Shown: piece by piece, positions 8,179-15,674 of the stretch
Position numbering within the stretch: position 1 is the stretch's first letter
Layout: each line of letters begins with the position of its first letter
Assembly (NCBI GenBank): GCA_016792845.1
Contig: JAEUKH010000028.1
Span: forward strand, 1 to 64,000
From: Myxococcales bacterium
GTDB lineage: Bacteria; Myxococcota_A; Polyangia; Polyangiales; Ga0077539
Direction: 5' to 3'
Length of the DNA: 64,000 nt
Translations under genes and position numbers: made by a program
Notes under the pieces: generated by a model
Told to the model about the DNA's origin: nothing
Database searches by the model: none
Seen by the model: the letters and a program-made list of their open reading frames with translations, nothing else

Positions 8179-9015
8179 TTACCTCAGGGTAGGTACCTTC
8201 GCCTCGGGGAAGCGAACGTCAAGCTGCGGAAAGGGGATCGACACCTCGGCCTCGCGGAGCGCGCGCCAGATGGCCTTGCGAAGCTCTGAGCGGCCGCGAC
8301 GGAGGTTCCACACATCGGTCGACCAGACGCTGACCTCGAAGTCGATCGACGAGGCGCCGAAGTCTTCGACGAGCACCACCGGCGGCCGCGACGGGTCGCG
8401 CCATGCGAGGGCCTCAGCGGCCCGCGAGAGCAGCGCGCTCACCGCGTCGACGTCGACGTCGTAGCTCACCCCGACCTTGGCCCTCAGCCGAAAGGTCGTG
8501 TCGGTGAGGGTGAGGTTCTTCACCGCCGATTGCGCCAGAATGCTGTTCGGCACGATGATCTCTTCTTCGTCAAGGGTCACCGCGACGGTGGCGCGGATGC
8601 CCATGCGCTGCACCTTCGCGATGTGCCCCTCGAACTCGATCACATCGCCCTCGCGGATCGACCGCTCGGCGAAGAGGATCACACCCGAGACGAAATTCTC
8701 GGCCACCTTCTGCATCGCGATGCCGATGCCCACTGCGAGCACCGTGCCCGCGGCCAAGAGGCTCGCGATGTCGATGCCCGTCACCTGAAGCGCCAAGGCC
8801 ACCGTCGCCACCCGCAGGGTGTAGCCCGCGACCCGCGCGGCGATCGACCGCGAGTGGTCGCGCCCGCCGAGCTCGCCGCCCATGCTCCGGATGCGCGCGC
8901 TGACCTTCGCCGAGACGCCGAACCCGACGGCGAGCACGGCGAGCGCGACGAGCATCGCGCCGTAGCTGATGTGCGCCCCGCCGAGGGTCACCCGGTGCGT
9001 GTTGAGCCAGTTCAC
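8179..9015 (-). CDS. MscS-family mechanosensitive channel
   Basis: 278 residues from a GTG at 9015 that overlaps the stop of a USP remnant (GTGA). Two or three N-terminal TM helices precede the pore helix LLAAGTVLAVGIGIAMQKVAENFVSG (about residues 95-120), followed by the MscS beta domain (GDVIEFEGHIAKVQRMGIRAT and the EEIIVPNS motif) and a mixed C-terminal domain with VSYDVDVD. Such small MscS channels open on membrane tension to release osmolytes after hypo-osmotic shock. This one ends with a short soluble tail and no extra regulatory domain. A small protein is co-transcribed directly after it. Confidence 0.87.
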   Translation of the reverse strand: MNWLNTHRVTLGGAHISYGAMLVALAVLAVGFGVSAKVSARIRSMGGELGGRDHSRSIAARVAGYTLRVATVALALQVTGIDIASLLAAGTVLAVGIGIAMQKVAENFVSGVILFAERSIREGDVIEFEGHIAKVQRMGIRATVAVTLDEEEIIVPNSILAQSAVKNLTLTDTTFRLRAKVGVSYDVDVDAVSALLSRAAEALAWRDPSRPPVVLVEDFGASSIDFEVSVWSTDVWNLRRGRSELRKAIWRALREAEVSIPFPQLDVRFPEAKVPTLR

Positions 9016-9215
9016 GCGGCCCCAGGGCGCAGCGAGGGCGTCGCGACGTGCGCGCGGCGGCCGTCGGTGGCGATCACCAAGAGGGCGCACGCGAGGGTCG
9101 AGACGAGACGCTCGGGCACGCTCCCAAGCGGCACCTCGGCGGCACGGGCGCCGCCCCCCGAGCCGTGGCTGGCCACGATCACAAGGTCTGCCGCGTCGCG
9201 CGGGCTAGAGGGGGC
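9012..9215 (-). pseudogene. C-terminal remnant of a universal stress protein
   Basis: The reverse-strand frame between the stop of the beta-synthase gene (9216-9218) and TGA at 9012-9014 reads ADLVIVASHGSGGG, then PLGSVPERLVSTLACALLVI. This is the signature C-terminal third of UspA proteins: the ATP-binding G-x2-G-x9-GS loop and final beta strand. The N-terminal two thirds and a plausible start are missing. The remnant is in the same frame as the upstream enzyme, immediately after its stop, and still overlaps the mscS start by GTGA. A deletion that joined two genes would explain this. Confidence 0.65.
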
Positions 9216-10184
9216 TCAGGCCATCTGCTGGCGCATCCATGGGGTGGCGCGGTAGCGATCCCAACTGTCGGCGAGCACCGTCACCACGGGGCCGTTGAGC
9301 CCGCCGCGGGCCGCCACCCTGAGCGCCGCGACGACGTTGGTGCCCGCCGAGCCGCCCACCAGGAGCCCCTCTTCGCGGATCAACCGCGCCGTCATCGCGA
9401 AGCTCTCATCGTCAGACACCGACTCGACGCTGTCGATCACGTCGCGGTGCAGGTTGCCGGGCACCTCGCTGCTGCCGATGCCCTCGACGGCGTAGCGACC
9501 GTCGGGCCCGAGGGCGCCGGTCTCGACCCACGCCGCGAGCGACGAGCCCACGGGGTCGGCGAGCACCACCTTTACGCCCGCGACCCGGGCCTTGAGATGC
9601 CGCCCGACGCCGCTCAGGGTGCCGCCGGTGCCCGCGCCCGCAACGAACGCCCCGACCGCGCCCTCGGTCTGCGCGAAAATCTCTGCCCCGGTGGTCTCAT
9701 CGTGAACGCGCACGTTGGCCGGGTTGTTGAACTGATCGGTGAGAAACCACCCGTTCTCTTCGGCGAGGCGCCGCGCCACGGCCTTGAAGTGATCGGGGCT
9801 CCCGGGCGCCGCGTTGGGCGTCACCACGACCCGCGCCCCGAGCGCGCGGAGGGCCTCACGCTTGTCGACCGACATCTTCTCGGGCAGCACGCACACGAGG
9901 CCGTATCCGCGCGCGGCGGCCACCATCGCGAGGCCGAGCCCGGTGTTGCCCGCGGTGGCCTCGACGAGGGTCATCGCCGGCCGCAGCACGCCCCGCGCCT
10001 CGGCGTCGTCGACGATGGCGAGGGCGATGCGGTCTTTGATCGAACCGCCGGGGTTCATGTGCTCGCACTTCACCAACACCGGCACCGGAAGCCCCCGCCC
10101 GATGCGCCCGAGCGCCACCAAGGGTGTGCCGCCGATGTGTTGCAAGAGACCCTTCGCGTGACCTGTCATGGTGCTCGCCTTCAT
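9216..10184 (-). CDS. Cystathionine beta-synthase/cysteine synthase-type PLP enzyme
   Basis: 322 residues from the ATG at 10184 (10169 is an alternative). It opens with GLLQHIGGTPLVAL and has the PLP lysine in NPGGSIKDR (Lys50), the substrate loop EATAGNTGLGLA and the PLP-phosphate loop AGTGGTLSG. The block CVLPEKMSVDKREALRALGA resembles eukaryotic cystathionine beta-synthase more than CysK, so it may condense serine with homocysteine. It is a catalytic domain only; the C-terminal CBS pair of the human enzyme is absent. The frame after its stop continues into a USP remnant, suggesting loss of sequence just downstream. Confidence 0.83.
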   Translation of the reverse strand: MKASTMTGHAKGLLQHIGGTPLVALGRIGRGLPVPVLVKCEHMNPGGSIKDRIALAIVDDAEARGVLRPAMTLVEATAGNTGLGLAMVAAARGYGLVCVLPEKMSVDKREALRALGARVVVTPNAAPGSPDHFKAVARRLAEENGWFLTDQFNNPANVRVHDETTGAEIFAQTEGAVGAFVAGAGTGGTLSGVGRHLKARVAGVKVVLADPVGSSLAAWVETGALGPDGRYAVEGIGSSEVPGNLHRDVIDSVESVSDDESFAMTARLIREEGLLVGGSAGTNVVAALRVAARGGLNGPVVTVLADSWDRYRATPWMRQQMA

Positions 10185-10365
10185 GGTGCAAATGCGCCCG
10201 GCGCTGCAAGGCTCGTTCTCTGCACAACGCGCGTTTCGTCGAGCCGCAAGGCCACCATGAGGCCCGAACGCGCCGCGGCCCTCGGCCCACGGGCCCCCGA
10301 CGGGCCCCGAGGGTTCGATCGACGATTGCGGGTCAGGATCGACCCTGCGGCGCGTCTCACTCTGC

Positions 10366-10884
10366 ATGACGAAGGCACCTACCAACGACGGAGCGGGGGC
10401 GCGGCTCTTGACCTCGGCCGCGGGGCGGCGACGCTTTGTGGCACGCATCGAGGCGGCGCACCGGGCCTATGAAGAGGTCTGCGCGCGCAACGGCGAGGCG
10501 GCCGAGGCGGGCGACAACTCGGTCTGGCACGACAACTTCGACTACGAAGAGAACCAGCGGCAGATGCATCAGCTCGCCCGCCGGGTGCGCGACCTCCAGG
10601 AGGCGCTCGGGCGGCTCGACGTGGTAGGCGCTCCGCGTGCGCCGACCCGGGTCGGATACGGCTGCGCGGTGACCGTCGAGCGCGACGACGGGCGCGTCGA
10701 GCGCTTCGTCATCGGCGGCTACGAAGACGGCGATCCGAGCCAGAAGCGGGTTGCCTACACCACGCCGATGGCCCAGGCCCTCATGCAAGCCGAGCCGGGC
10801 GACAGCCGCACGCTCGCGGTTGCCGGGCGGAGCCGCGAGTACACCGTGCTCTCGATCGCGGCGGCCCGTGAGGAGGAGCTGTGA
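10366..10884 (+). CDS. GreA/GreB-like transcript cleavage factor or Gre-fold protein
   Basis: 172 residues. An N-terminal helical region (about 15-85) carries an acidic turn, AGDNSVWHDNFDYEENQ, matching the tip of the Gre coiled coil that reaches the RNA polymerase active site. The C-terminal part (about 95-165) has the Gre FKBP-like fold: VGYGCAVTVE, FVIGGYEDGD and YTTPMAQALMQAEPGD. Length is close to E. coli GreA (158). The tip differs from the usual GDLSENAEY sequence, so cleavage activity is uncertain. It starts a four-gene operon and overlaps or abuts the next gene. Confidence 0.75.
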   Translation: MTKAPTNDGAGARLLTSAAGRRRFVARIEAAHRAYEEVCARNGEAAEAGDNSVWHDNFDYEENQRQMHQLARRVRDLQEALGRLDVVGAPRAPTRVGYGCAVTVERDDGRVERFVIGGYEDGDPSQKRVAYTTPMAQALMQAEPGDSRTLAVAGRSREYTVLSIAAAREEEL

Positions 10885-11468
10885 TGCATCCCCAGCTCAT
10901 CGCCATCGAGGGCCTCGACGGCACCGGCAAATCGGGGCTCGCCAGCGCCCTGGCGACGCGACTCGGCGCCGACCTCCTGCGCACACCGGGGGTTGAGCTT
11001 GCGCCCCTCCGCGCGCCCCTCGACGCGCACTTCGCGCCCTCGGCCATCGCGACGCAGCTCTTCTACGCGGCCACCGTGGCGCTGGCGTCGACCCACGCCC
11101 GCGCCTCGCTCGGGCAGGGTCGCTCAGCGGTGATCGACCGGTATTGGCTCTCGACGGTGGTGTACGCCAAGGCCCGCGCGGCCTCGGTCGATCTCGCCTG
11201 TGTCGCCGAGACCCTCGTCGCGCCCGACCTCACGGTCTACCTCTACGCTGACGTCGAGACCCGCGCGCGGCGCCTGAGCCTCCGCGGGCGCACCGCCGCC
11301 GACGTCGACTCGCTGCGCAACAACCTTCGGCTCGAACTGAGCTACCGCGACGCGCTCTCGAAGCTCGCGCCAGAGCGGGTGTTGCCGCTCGACACCGCGT
11401 CGGTGACGACCGAGGCCCTCGCCGACCGCGTGGTCGCGGCCCTCATGCGCGGCGCGGGGCGGGCGTGA
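10884..11468 (+). CDS. Thymidylate-kinase-like nucleotide kinase
   Basis: 194 residues from the ATG at 10884 (a GTG at 10881 precedes it), with a strong AGGAGGAG ribosome site at 10871-10878 inside the end of the Gre gene. The P-loop EGLDGTGKS lies near residues 9-17 and the DRY-type motif as VIDRYWLSTV near residue 85; a LID-like Arg-rich segment RARRLSLRGRT follows at about 130. Those features are of dTMP kinase. It is shorter and divergent compared with housekeeping Tmk, so it may act on another nucleotide. It overlaps the radical SAM gene by GTGA, indicating a joint pathway. Confidence 0.78.
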   Translation: MHPQLIAIEGLDGTGKSGLASALATRLGADLLRTPGVELAPLRAPLDAHFAPSAIATQLFYAATVALASTHARASLGQGRSAVIDRYWLSTVVYAKARAASVDLACVAETLVAPDLTVYLYADVETRARRLSLRGRTAADVDSLRNNLRLELSYRDALSKLAPERVLPLDTASVTTEALADRVVAALMRGAGRA

Positions 11469-12409
11469 GGGCCGGGGTGAATCGGCCCACCTACCTCCGG
11501 GTGGTGGCGACCACGCGCTGCAATCACCGCTGCGACTTCTGCCACATGGAGGGCGACCCGCACGAAGCGGGTACCCCCTCAGAGCTGCCCGCCGATGCGC
11601 TCGTGGCGTGCCTCCGCGCCGCTGCTCTCGCAGGGGTGAAGAAGTTCAAGTTCCTCGGCGGAGAGCCGCTCTTGCGCAACGATCTGCCGCAAGTCATCGC
11701 ATCGCTCCGAGGCCTTGCGCCCGACGCCGACATCTCGGTGATCACCGCCGGCGCGGTGCCTGTCTCGCGCCTCGTCGCCGCGTACGAGGCCGGGCTCACC
11801 CGGGTCAACATGTCGATCCACGGGTGGAGCCCTGAGGCCCTCGCGGTGAACCTGAAGCAACGCGACGGCCACGCCCGCCGAGAGGCCTTTCTCGCGCGAG
11901 CCTGCCTCGAAGCCGCGGCCCGCGAGGTGCCGCTGAAGCTCAACTACGTCTACAGCGGCGCCCACCAGCGCGACGACCTCGGGGGGCTCCTCGCCTGGGC
12001 CGCGACGCAGCCCCGCGTGGTGGTGAGCGTGCTCGACGACCTGGCCTCCTTGCTCCGCTGGCGCGACATCGCCGACGTCGTCACCGCGCTCCGAGGGCCT
12101 CACTGCGACGAGCAGCTGGCGCTCGACCCCGACAGCCTCGCGACCCTGCGACGGCGCTGGTCTGACGGCCTCACGGTCGAGCTGAAGCACCAGGAGCTCG
12201 GCCGCGTCGCGCCCTTCGACGCCTGCGCTGACTGCGACCACCGCGCGGCCTGCCGAGAGGGCATCATGGCGCTGCGGCTGACCCATCGCGGCACCCTCCA
12301 GGGCTGTCTGCATCGCGAAGACCTCGGCTTCGCGCTCAGCGACTACGTGGCCGCAAACGGCGCGTCGCTGGGGGCGGTGCTCCTTCGCAACCTCGTCGAA
12401 GCATGGTGA
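11465..12409 (+). CDS. MoaA-like radical SAM protein with C-terminal cysteine cluster
   Basis: 314 residues from a GTG at 11465. The radical SAM cluster CNHRCDFC uses Cys19, Cys23 and Cys26; the SAM-binding GGEPLLR motif follows near residue 63 and NMSIHG near 117. Near the C terminus CADCDHRAACREGI plus a later GCLH supplies extra cysteines that could bind an auxiliary cluster, as in MoaA (which also has an ...RLT...G.L..CL pattern). It is not accompanied by moaC or other molybdopterin genes. It sits between two P-loop kinases, so a nucleotide-derived substrate is a fair guess. The substrate is unknown. Confidence 0.78.
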   Translation: MRAGVNRPTYLRVVATTRCNHRCDFCHMEGDPHEAGTPSELPADALVACLRAAALAGVKKFKFLGGEPLLRNDLPQVIASLRGLAPDADISVITAGAVPVSRLVAAYEAGLTRVNMSIHGWSPEALAVNLKQRDGHARREAFLARACLEAAAREVPLKLNYVYSGAHQRDDLGGLLAWAATQPRVVVSVLDDLASLLRWRDIADVVTALRGPHCDEQLALDPDSLATLRRRWSDGLTVELKHQELGRVAPFDACADCDHRAACREGIMALRLTHRGTLQGCLHREDLGFALSDYVAANGASLGAVLLRNLVEAW

Positions 12410-12984
12410 GCGCGATGCGCATCGTGCTGATCGGGCCGCACAGCGCCGGAAAGAGCACCCTCGGTCGCCGTCTCGCCGAGGCGCTCGGGTGCCCCTTCGA
12501 CGACGAGCTCGGCGCCGCCCTGCGCGCAGAGGCCCTCGCCATCGACCCCGCCGCGCATGCGATGGCCCCGCAGTCGGCTTTCGACCGCCGGGTCATCGAG
12601 GCCGAGCTCCGCCGCGACGCCCTCGCACCCGCCGCCGCGCGCCGCGTGATCGAGACCTGGCACCCGGGCAACCTCGCCTATGCCGCGACGCGCTCTCCCG
12701 AGGTGTTCGCCGCGCTGTGGCCGTGCGTCGCCGCGGCCCTCGCGCCCGCCGCTGGCACGGTCTTGGTTCAGCCGCTCACCATCGCGCGCGCAACGGCCCT
12801 CGCGCGGCTCCGCGAGCCCGGGCCCACCCCTGACGCGCTCGTCGCGTATTTCGACGAAGTGGGTCTCCTCGCGACGACCCTCGCGAGGAGGCTCGGGCTG
12901 CGGGTCTTGCCGAGCCTCGCGACCGATGCGACCCCCGTCGACGCGCTCGTCGAGGCCGTGCGTCGGGCCGTAGACCGTCGGTGA
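12403..12984 (+). CDS. P-loop kinase/AAA-type NTPase, fourth gene of the Gre-rSAM operon
   Basis: 193 residues from the ATG at 12403, overlapping the radical SAM gene by 7 bp (ATG at 12415 is an alternative start). It has a Walker A motif GPHSAGKST near residues 10-18 and the small size of shikimate- or nucleoside-kinase-fold enzymes. A later VIETWHPGNLAYA segment may include the Walker B/DxD equivalent. No exact family was recognised. As a second P-loop kinase in the same operon it would provide a further phosphorylation step. It ends convergently with a LysR gene. Confidence 0.68.
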   Translation: MVSAMRIVLIGPHSAGKSTLGRRLAEALGCPFDDELGAALRAEALAIDPAAHAMAPQSAFDRRVIEAELRRDALAPAAARRVIETWHPGNLAYAATRSPEVFAALWPCVAAALAPAAGTVLVQPLTIARATALARLREPGPTPDALVAYFDEVGLLATTLARRLGLRVLPSLATDATPVDALVEAVRRAVDRR

Positions 12985-12996
12985 GCTCCGCGCGGC

Positions 12997-13833
12997 TCAC
13001 CCGTCGACGAAGACGCCCTTGAGACCCCGGAGGGCCGCGGCGAGGGCGTCTTGTGCGCTGCGGGCGGGCCTGGCCGTGCCGAGCGTCGCGGGCGCGAGGA
13101 GCCACAGCGGCGCGGCGCCCTCAAGCGAGCGCTCAAGCCGGAGCGACGGCGTCTGACCCGCCAGGAAGGCCGGGAGCGCCGCACGACCGAGCCCTGCCGC
13201 GCAGGCGTCGCGCATCGCCAAGAGGGTGCTGCACTGCACCGCCCCGGGCGCGCCCTCGGGCACATGCCGCCACCACGGCATCGACCGCTTCTCGCGCAAC
13301 GCCGCGTCAGGGAGCACCCACCGCCCTTCACCCCCCGGCGCGACGTAAAGGCCCACCTTGAGCCGCCCGAGGCGCCGCCCCCGCAAGGTGTCTCGCTGCG
13401 GCTTGCCGGGCCTGAGCGCGAGGTCGACCTCGCCCGGAACCAGCGCGACCTCGTCGTCGCTCACCAGCAGCGACACGCGCTGCGAGAGCGCGGCCTCGGC
13501 GAGGGCCCGGCAGAGCAGCGGCGCGAGCACGTCGCTGGTGGTGACCACAAGGGTCTCGTCGCGGAGCCTGCGCTCGGCCTCGACCATCGCCTCGATCGCG
13601 TCGGCGGCCTCTCGCATCGACGCCGCCCGCCCCGCCACACGCAAGGCCAGCGCCGTCGGGGTCAGCCTCGGCCCGCGCACAAACAGCGCAGCCCCGAGCC
13701 GCGCCTCGACCGCCGCGATACGCCGAGACACCGTCGAGTGACGGAGCCCCAGCGCACGCCCCGCCGCCTCGACGCTGCGCAAGGCCACCACCCGCTCTAG
13801 GGTCTCAAGCTCGCTCCACCCGATATGCGCCAT
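12997..13833 (-). CDS. LysR-family transcriptional regulator
   Basis: 278 residues from the ATG at 13833. The N-terminal winged helix (residues about 5-62) shows the LysR pattern LETLERVVALRSVEAAGRAL, HSTVSRRIAAVEARLGAALF and RGPRLTPTALAL. The C-terminal periplasmic-binding-like effector domain follows from about residue 85. It is divergent from the pirin gene 550 bp away, the usual geometry for a LysR target. A 19-bp dyad abuts its own start codon, and the same half-sites recur toward pirin. The effector is unknown. Confidence 0.85.
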   Translation of the reverse strand: MAHIGWSELETLERVVALRSVEAAGRALGLRHSTVSRRIAAVEARLGAALFVRGPRLTPTALALRVAGRAASMREAADAIEAMVEAERRLRDETLVVTTSDVLAPLLCRALAEAALSQRVSLLVSDDEVALVPGEVDLALRPGKPQRDTLRGRRLGRLKVGLYVAPGGEGRWVLPDAALREKRSMPWWRHVPEGAPGAVQCSTLLAMRDACAAGLGRAALPAFLAGQTPSLRLERSLEGAAPLWLLAPATLGTARPARSAQDALAAALRGLKGVFVDG

Positions 13834-13851
13834 CGCACACTCTCTGTGCGA
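13833..13851 (-). promoter_or_regulatory. LysR autoregulatory dyad at the start codon
   Basis: TCGCACA (13833-13839) and TGTGCGA (13845-13851) are perfect inverted arms with a 5-bp spacer. The dyad begins at the A of the LysR start codon, so bound protein would cover the 5' end of the message. The core TGTGCG recurs at 14174-14201 in front of pirin, which supports a shared regulator. Confidence 0.55.
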
Positions 13852-14382
13852 ACCCGCACGCCCTGTCAACCGAAGGGCCCCGTCTTTGCGTCACGCGCCG
13901 CACCGTCTCGGGGCGGTGTGCGCTGCGCGCCTCGCCGACCGACCGATGCCCACCGCAAGCACAGAGGCCCGGCCACCCCGGCGCGGGGCGCTCCTGGGTT
14001 CGGCGCACGGGGCCATCGTCGCGGTGTCGCTTGGGCGCTTGTTCCGCTTCGACGCGGGGGCCGCGCGGGCGCGCTTCATCGTTCAGCTCGCTCGACAAAC
14101 TCAGCACGCCCTTCTCTGTGGGGCGCTCCACACCGCCTCGCTGGTCTCTCTCTCGTGTCGCTGATTGAAGCACTGTGCGCCAGCGCACAAGGTCTGTGCG
14201 CCCTTGCGGGGCTGCGCGACGCGACCCCCTCGCGTACAACAGAGCCCGTGAGCCGCCCCCGCGCTGTGAACCATGGCCCCGCGTCGCCCCGAGGCGCCCG
14301 GCGTCGCGGGCCCGACCTGAGCACCCTCTCGCTCGCCGGGACGCTCGCGCTGACCCACTGCACCCCCACCACGAGGCCCAGC
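13852..14382. other. LysR-pirin divergent intergenic region with a second operator cluster
   Basis: About 530 bp without a convincing gene. At 14174-14189 the perfect dyad TGTGCGC-CA-GCGCACA is followed by a third half-site TGTGCGC at 14195-14201. These match the TGTGCG arms at the LysR start codon. They lie about 180 bp upstream of the pirin ATG. The long open frame crossing this region in the pirin frame has no family match before the pirin start. Confidence 0.5.
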
Positions 14383-15090
14383 ATGAACTCGCCCTACGCC
14401 ACGGTCACCGCGCACCCGCGGGCGACGCTCCCTGAGACGGCGCTCCCCTGGCTCAGGCTCTACGATCACTTCATCGCCACGGTGGGGCCGGCGGCCGGGC
14501 AGGGGCGCGCCTTGGGGCCCTTGCTGGTGCTCGCCGACGCGACCTTCGCGCCGCATTCACGCTTTCCGCGGCACCCTCACCGCGAGGTCGAGATCCTCAG
14601 CGTGGTCATCGACGGCACGCTCTCGCACCACGGCGATCAAGCCAACGGCCAGCGCGTCGGCCCTCGCGGCGCCCAGCTCATCTCGTCTCGCGACGGAATG
14701 TTTCACGCCGAGGGCAACGACACCGACGCGCCCACGCGGATGCTGCAACTCTGGTTCGAACCCACCACCCGCGGCGGCGCCCCGGCGTACTTCTCGCGCT
14801 CGGTCGAAGGCCGCGGCCGCGAGCTCCTGGCGGGCGACGCCGTGATGCCCCTGCGGTGCGACGCGAAGGTGTGGTGGCTCTCGCTCGAACCGGGCGCTCC
14901 CGCTGCGCTCACGGTGCCGACCGGGCGCAGGGGCTACCTCCTCGCGCTCACCGCGTCGATGCGCGTCACCGCCGCTCCGGCGGCCGGGGCGGTGGTCCTC
15001 GGGCTCGGTGACGGGGCCACCCTCGGCCCGGGCGCGGCCTCGCTCACGGCCGACACCGCGGCCTCGGCCTTGTGGATCGAGCTGCCTTAG
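14383..15090 (+). CDS. Pirin-family protein
   Basis: 235 residues, ATG at 14383 with GAGG 6 bp upstream. The N-terminal cupin shows the pirin signature: LGPLLVLADATFAPHSRFPRHPHREVEI with metal-binding His residues, then DGTLSHHGDQ and SSRDGMFHAEGN. The C-terminal cupin half is weaker. Pirins of this kind are iron-binding cupins, some with quercetinase activity, and often sit beside LysR regulators, as here. The cellular role is uncertain. Confidence 0.88.
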   Translation: MNSPYATVTAHPRATLPETALPWLRLYDHFIATVGPAAGQGRALGPLLVLADATFAPHSRFPRHPHREVEILSVVIDGTLSHHGDQANGQRVGPRGAQLISSRDGMFHAEGNDTDAPTRMLQLWFEPTTRGGAPAYFSRSVEGRGRELLAGDAVMPLRCDAKVWWLSLEPGAPAALTVPTGRRGYLLALTASMRVTAAPAAGAVVLGLGDGATLGPGAASLTADTAASALWIELP

Positions 15091-15099
15091 CGCCGAGGT

Positions 15100-15603
15100 C
15101 TATCCGAGGCCCCGCACGAGCACCACCGCGGTGACCACCAGGGCGAGGGCCACCAGAGCGTTGGCGCGGCCGAGACGCGAGGCCCACCCGCGCAGGCGTT
15201 GCGCCTCGGGTGCAACCGCGTCGTGCGAGAGCGCCCGGGTTGCGCGCGGACCCACCCAGAAGTCGTGAACCGCGCTCAGCGCCACCGCCGCGGCGAAGAG
15301 CGCGAGCTTCACCGTCACCGCGCGGCCGAAGCTCGATGCGCGCCAACGCGGGTCACCGAAATCCGCGAGGTGAACGCCGCGCACCGAGAGGTTGAACGCG
15401 CCCGTGACGGCCAGGAGCGCGAAGCAGCCCCAACCCACGTCTCGAAAGCGAACCCCGGTCTCGTGCAGAAAGCGCGCGGCCCCGCTGCGCCCGCCGCGAC
15501 GGAGCCAGGGCACCACCACCAAGATCAGAAACAGCATGCCGCCCACCCAGGTGGCGGCCGCGAGGATGTGGAGGGTGACCGAGAGGAGATAGAGCGTATG
15601 CAT
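15100..15603 (-). CDS. CopD-like integral membrane protein
   Basis: 167 residues from the ATG at 15603. It begins YLLSVTLHILAAATWVGGMLFLI, which is the CopD/DUF2269-type first helix with a conserved His and WxGG. Three further helices follow (WGCFALLAVTGAF, AVTVKLALFAAAVALSA, ALVALALVVTAVVLV). These proteins act in the inner membrane and some take part in copper handling; substrate here is not shown. It converges on pirin and is separated from the ADH gene by about 70 bp. Confidence 0.72.
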   Translation of the reverse strand: MHTLYLLSVTLHILAAATWVGGMLFLILVVVPWLRRGGRSGAARFLHETGVRFRDVGWGCFALLAVTGAFNLSVRGVHLADFGDPRWRASSFGRAVTVKLALFAAAVALSAVHDFWVGPRATRALSHDAVAPEAQRLRGWASRLGRANALVALALVVTAVVLVRGLG

Positions 15604-15674
15604 CGCGTGCGCCCCGTCGCGGGGCTGCGGGGGCGCCAATGCAACGCGCGTGACAGCGCCCGGGGGCGCGTCTT

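Noticed and set aside
11465..12409. Viperin-like antiviral radical SAM enzyme
   Set aside because: The CxxxCxxC spacing and neighbouring kinase fit the idea, but GGEPLLR, NMSIHG and the C-terminal cysteine cluster with RLT...CL are MoaA-like, so the viperin label is not supported.
13825..14382. N-terminal extension of pirin in the same open frame
   Set aside because: The pirin fold begins right after the ATG at 14383, which has a ribosome site; the extension has no family features and contains the regulator dyads.
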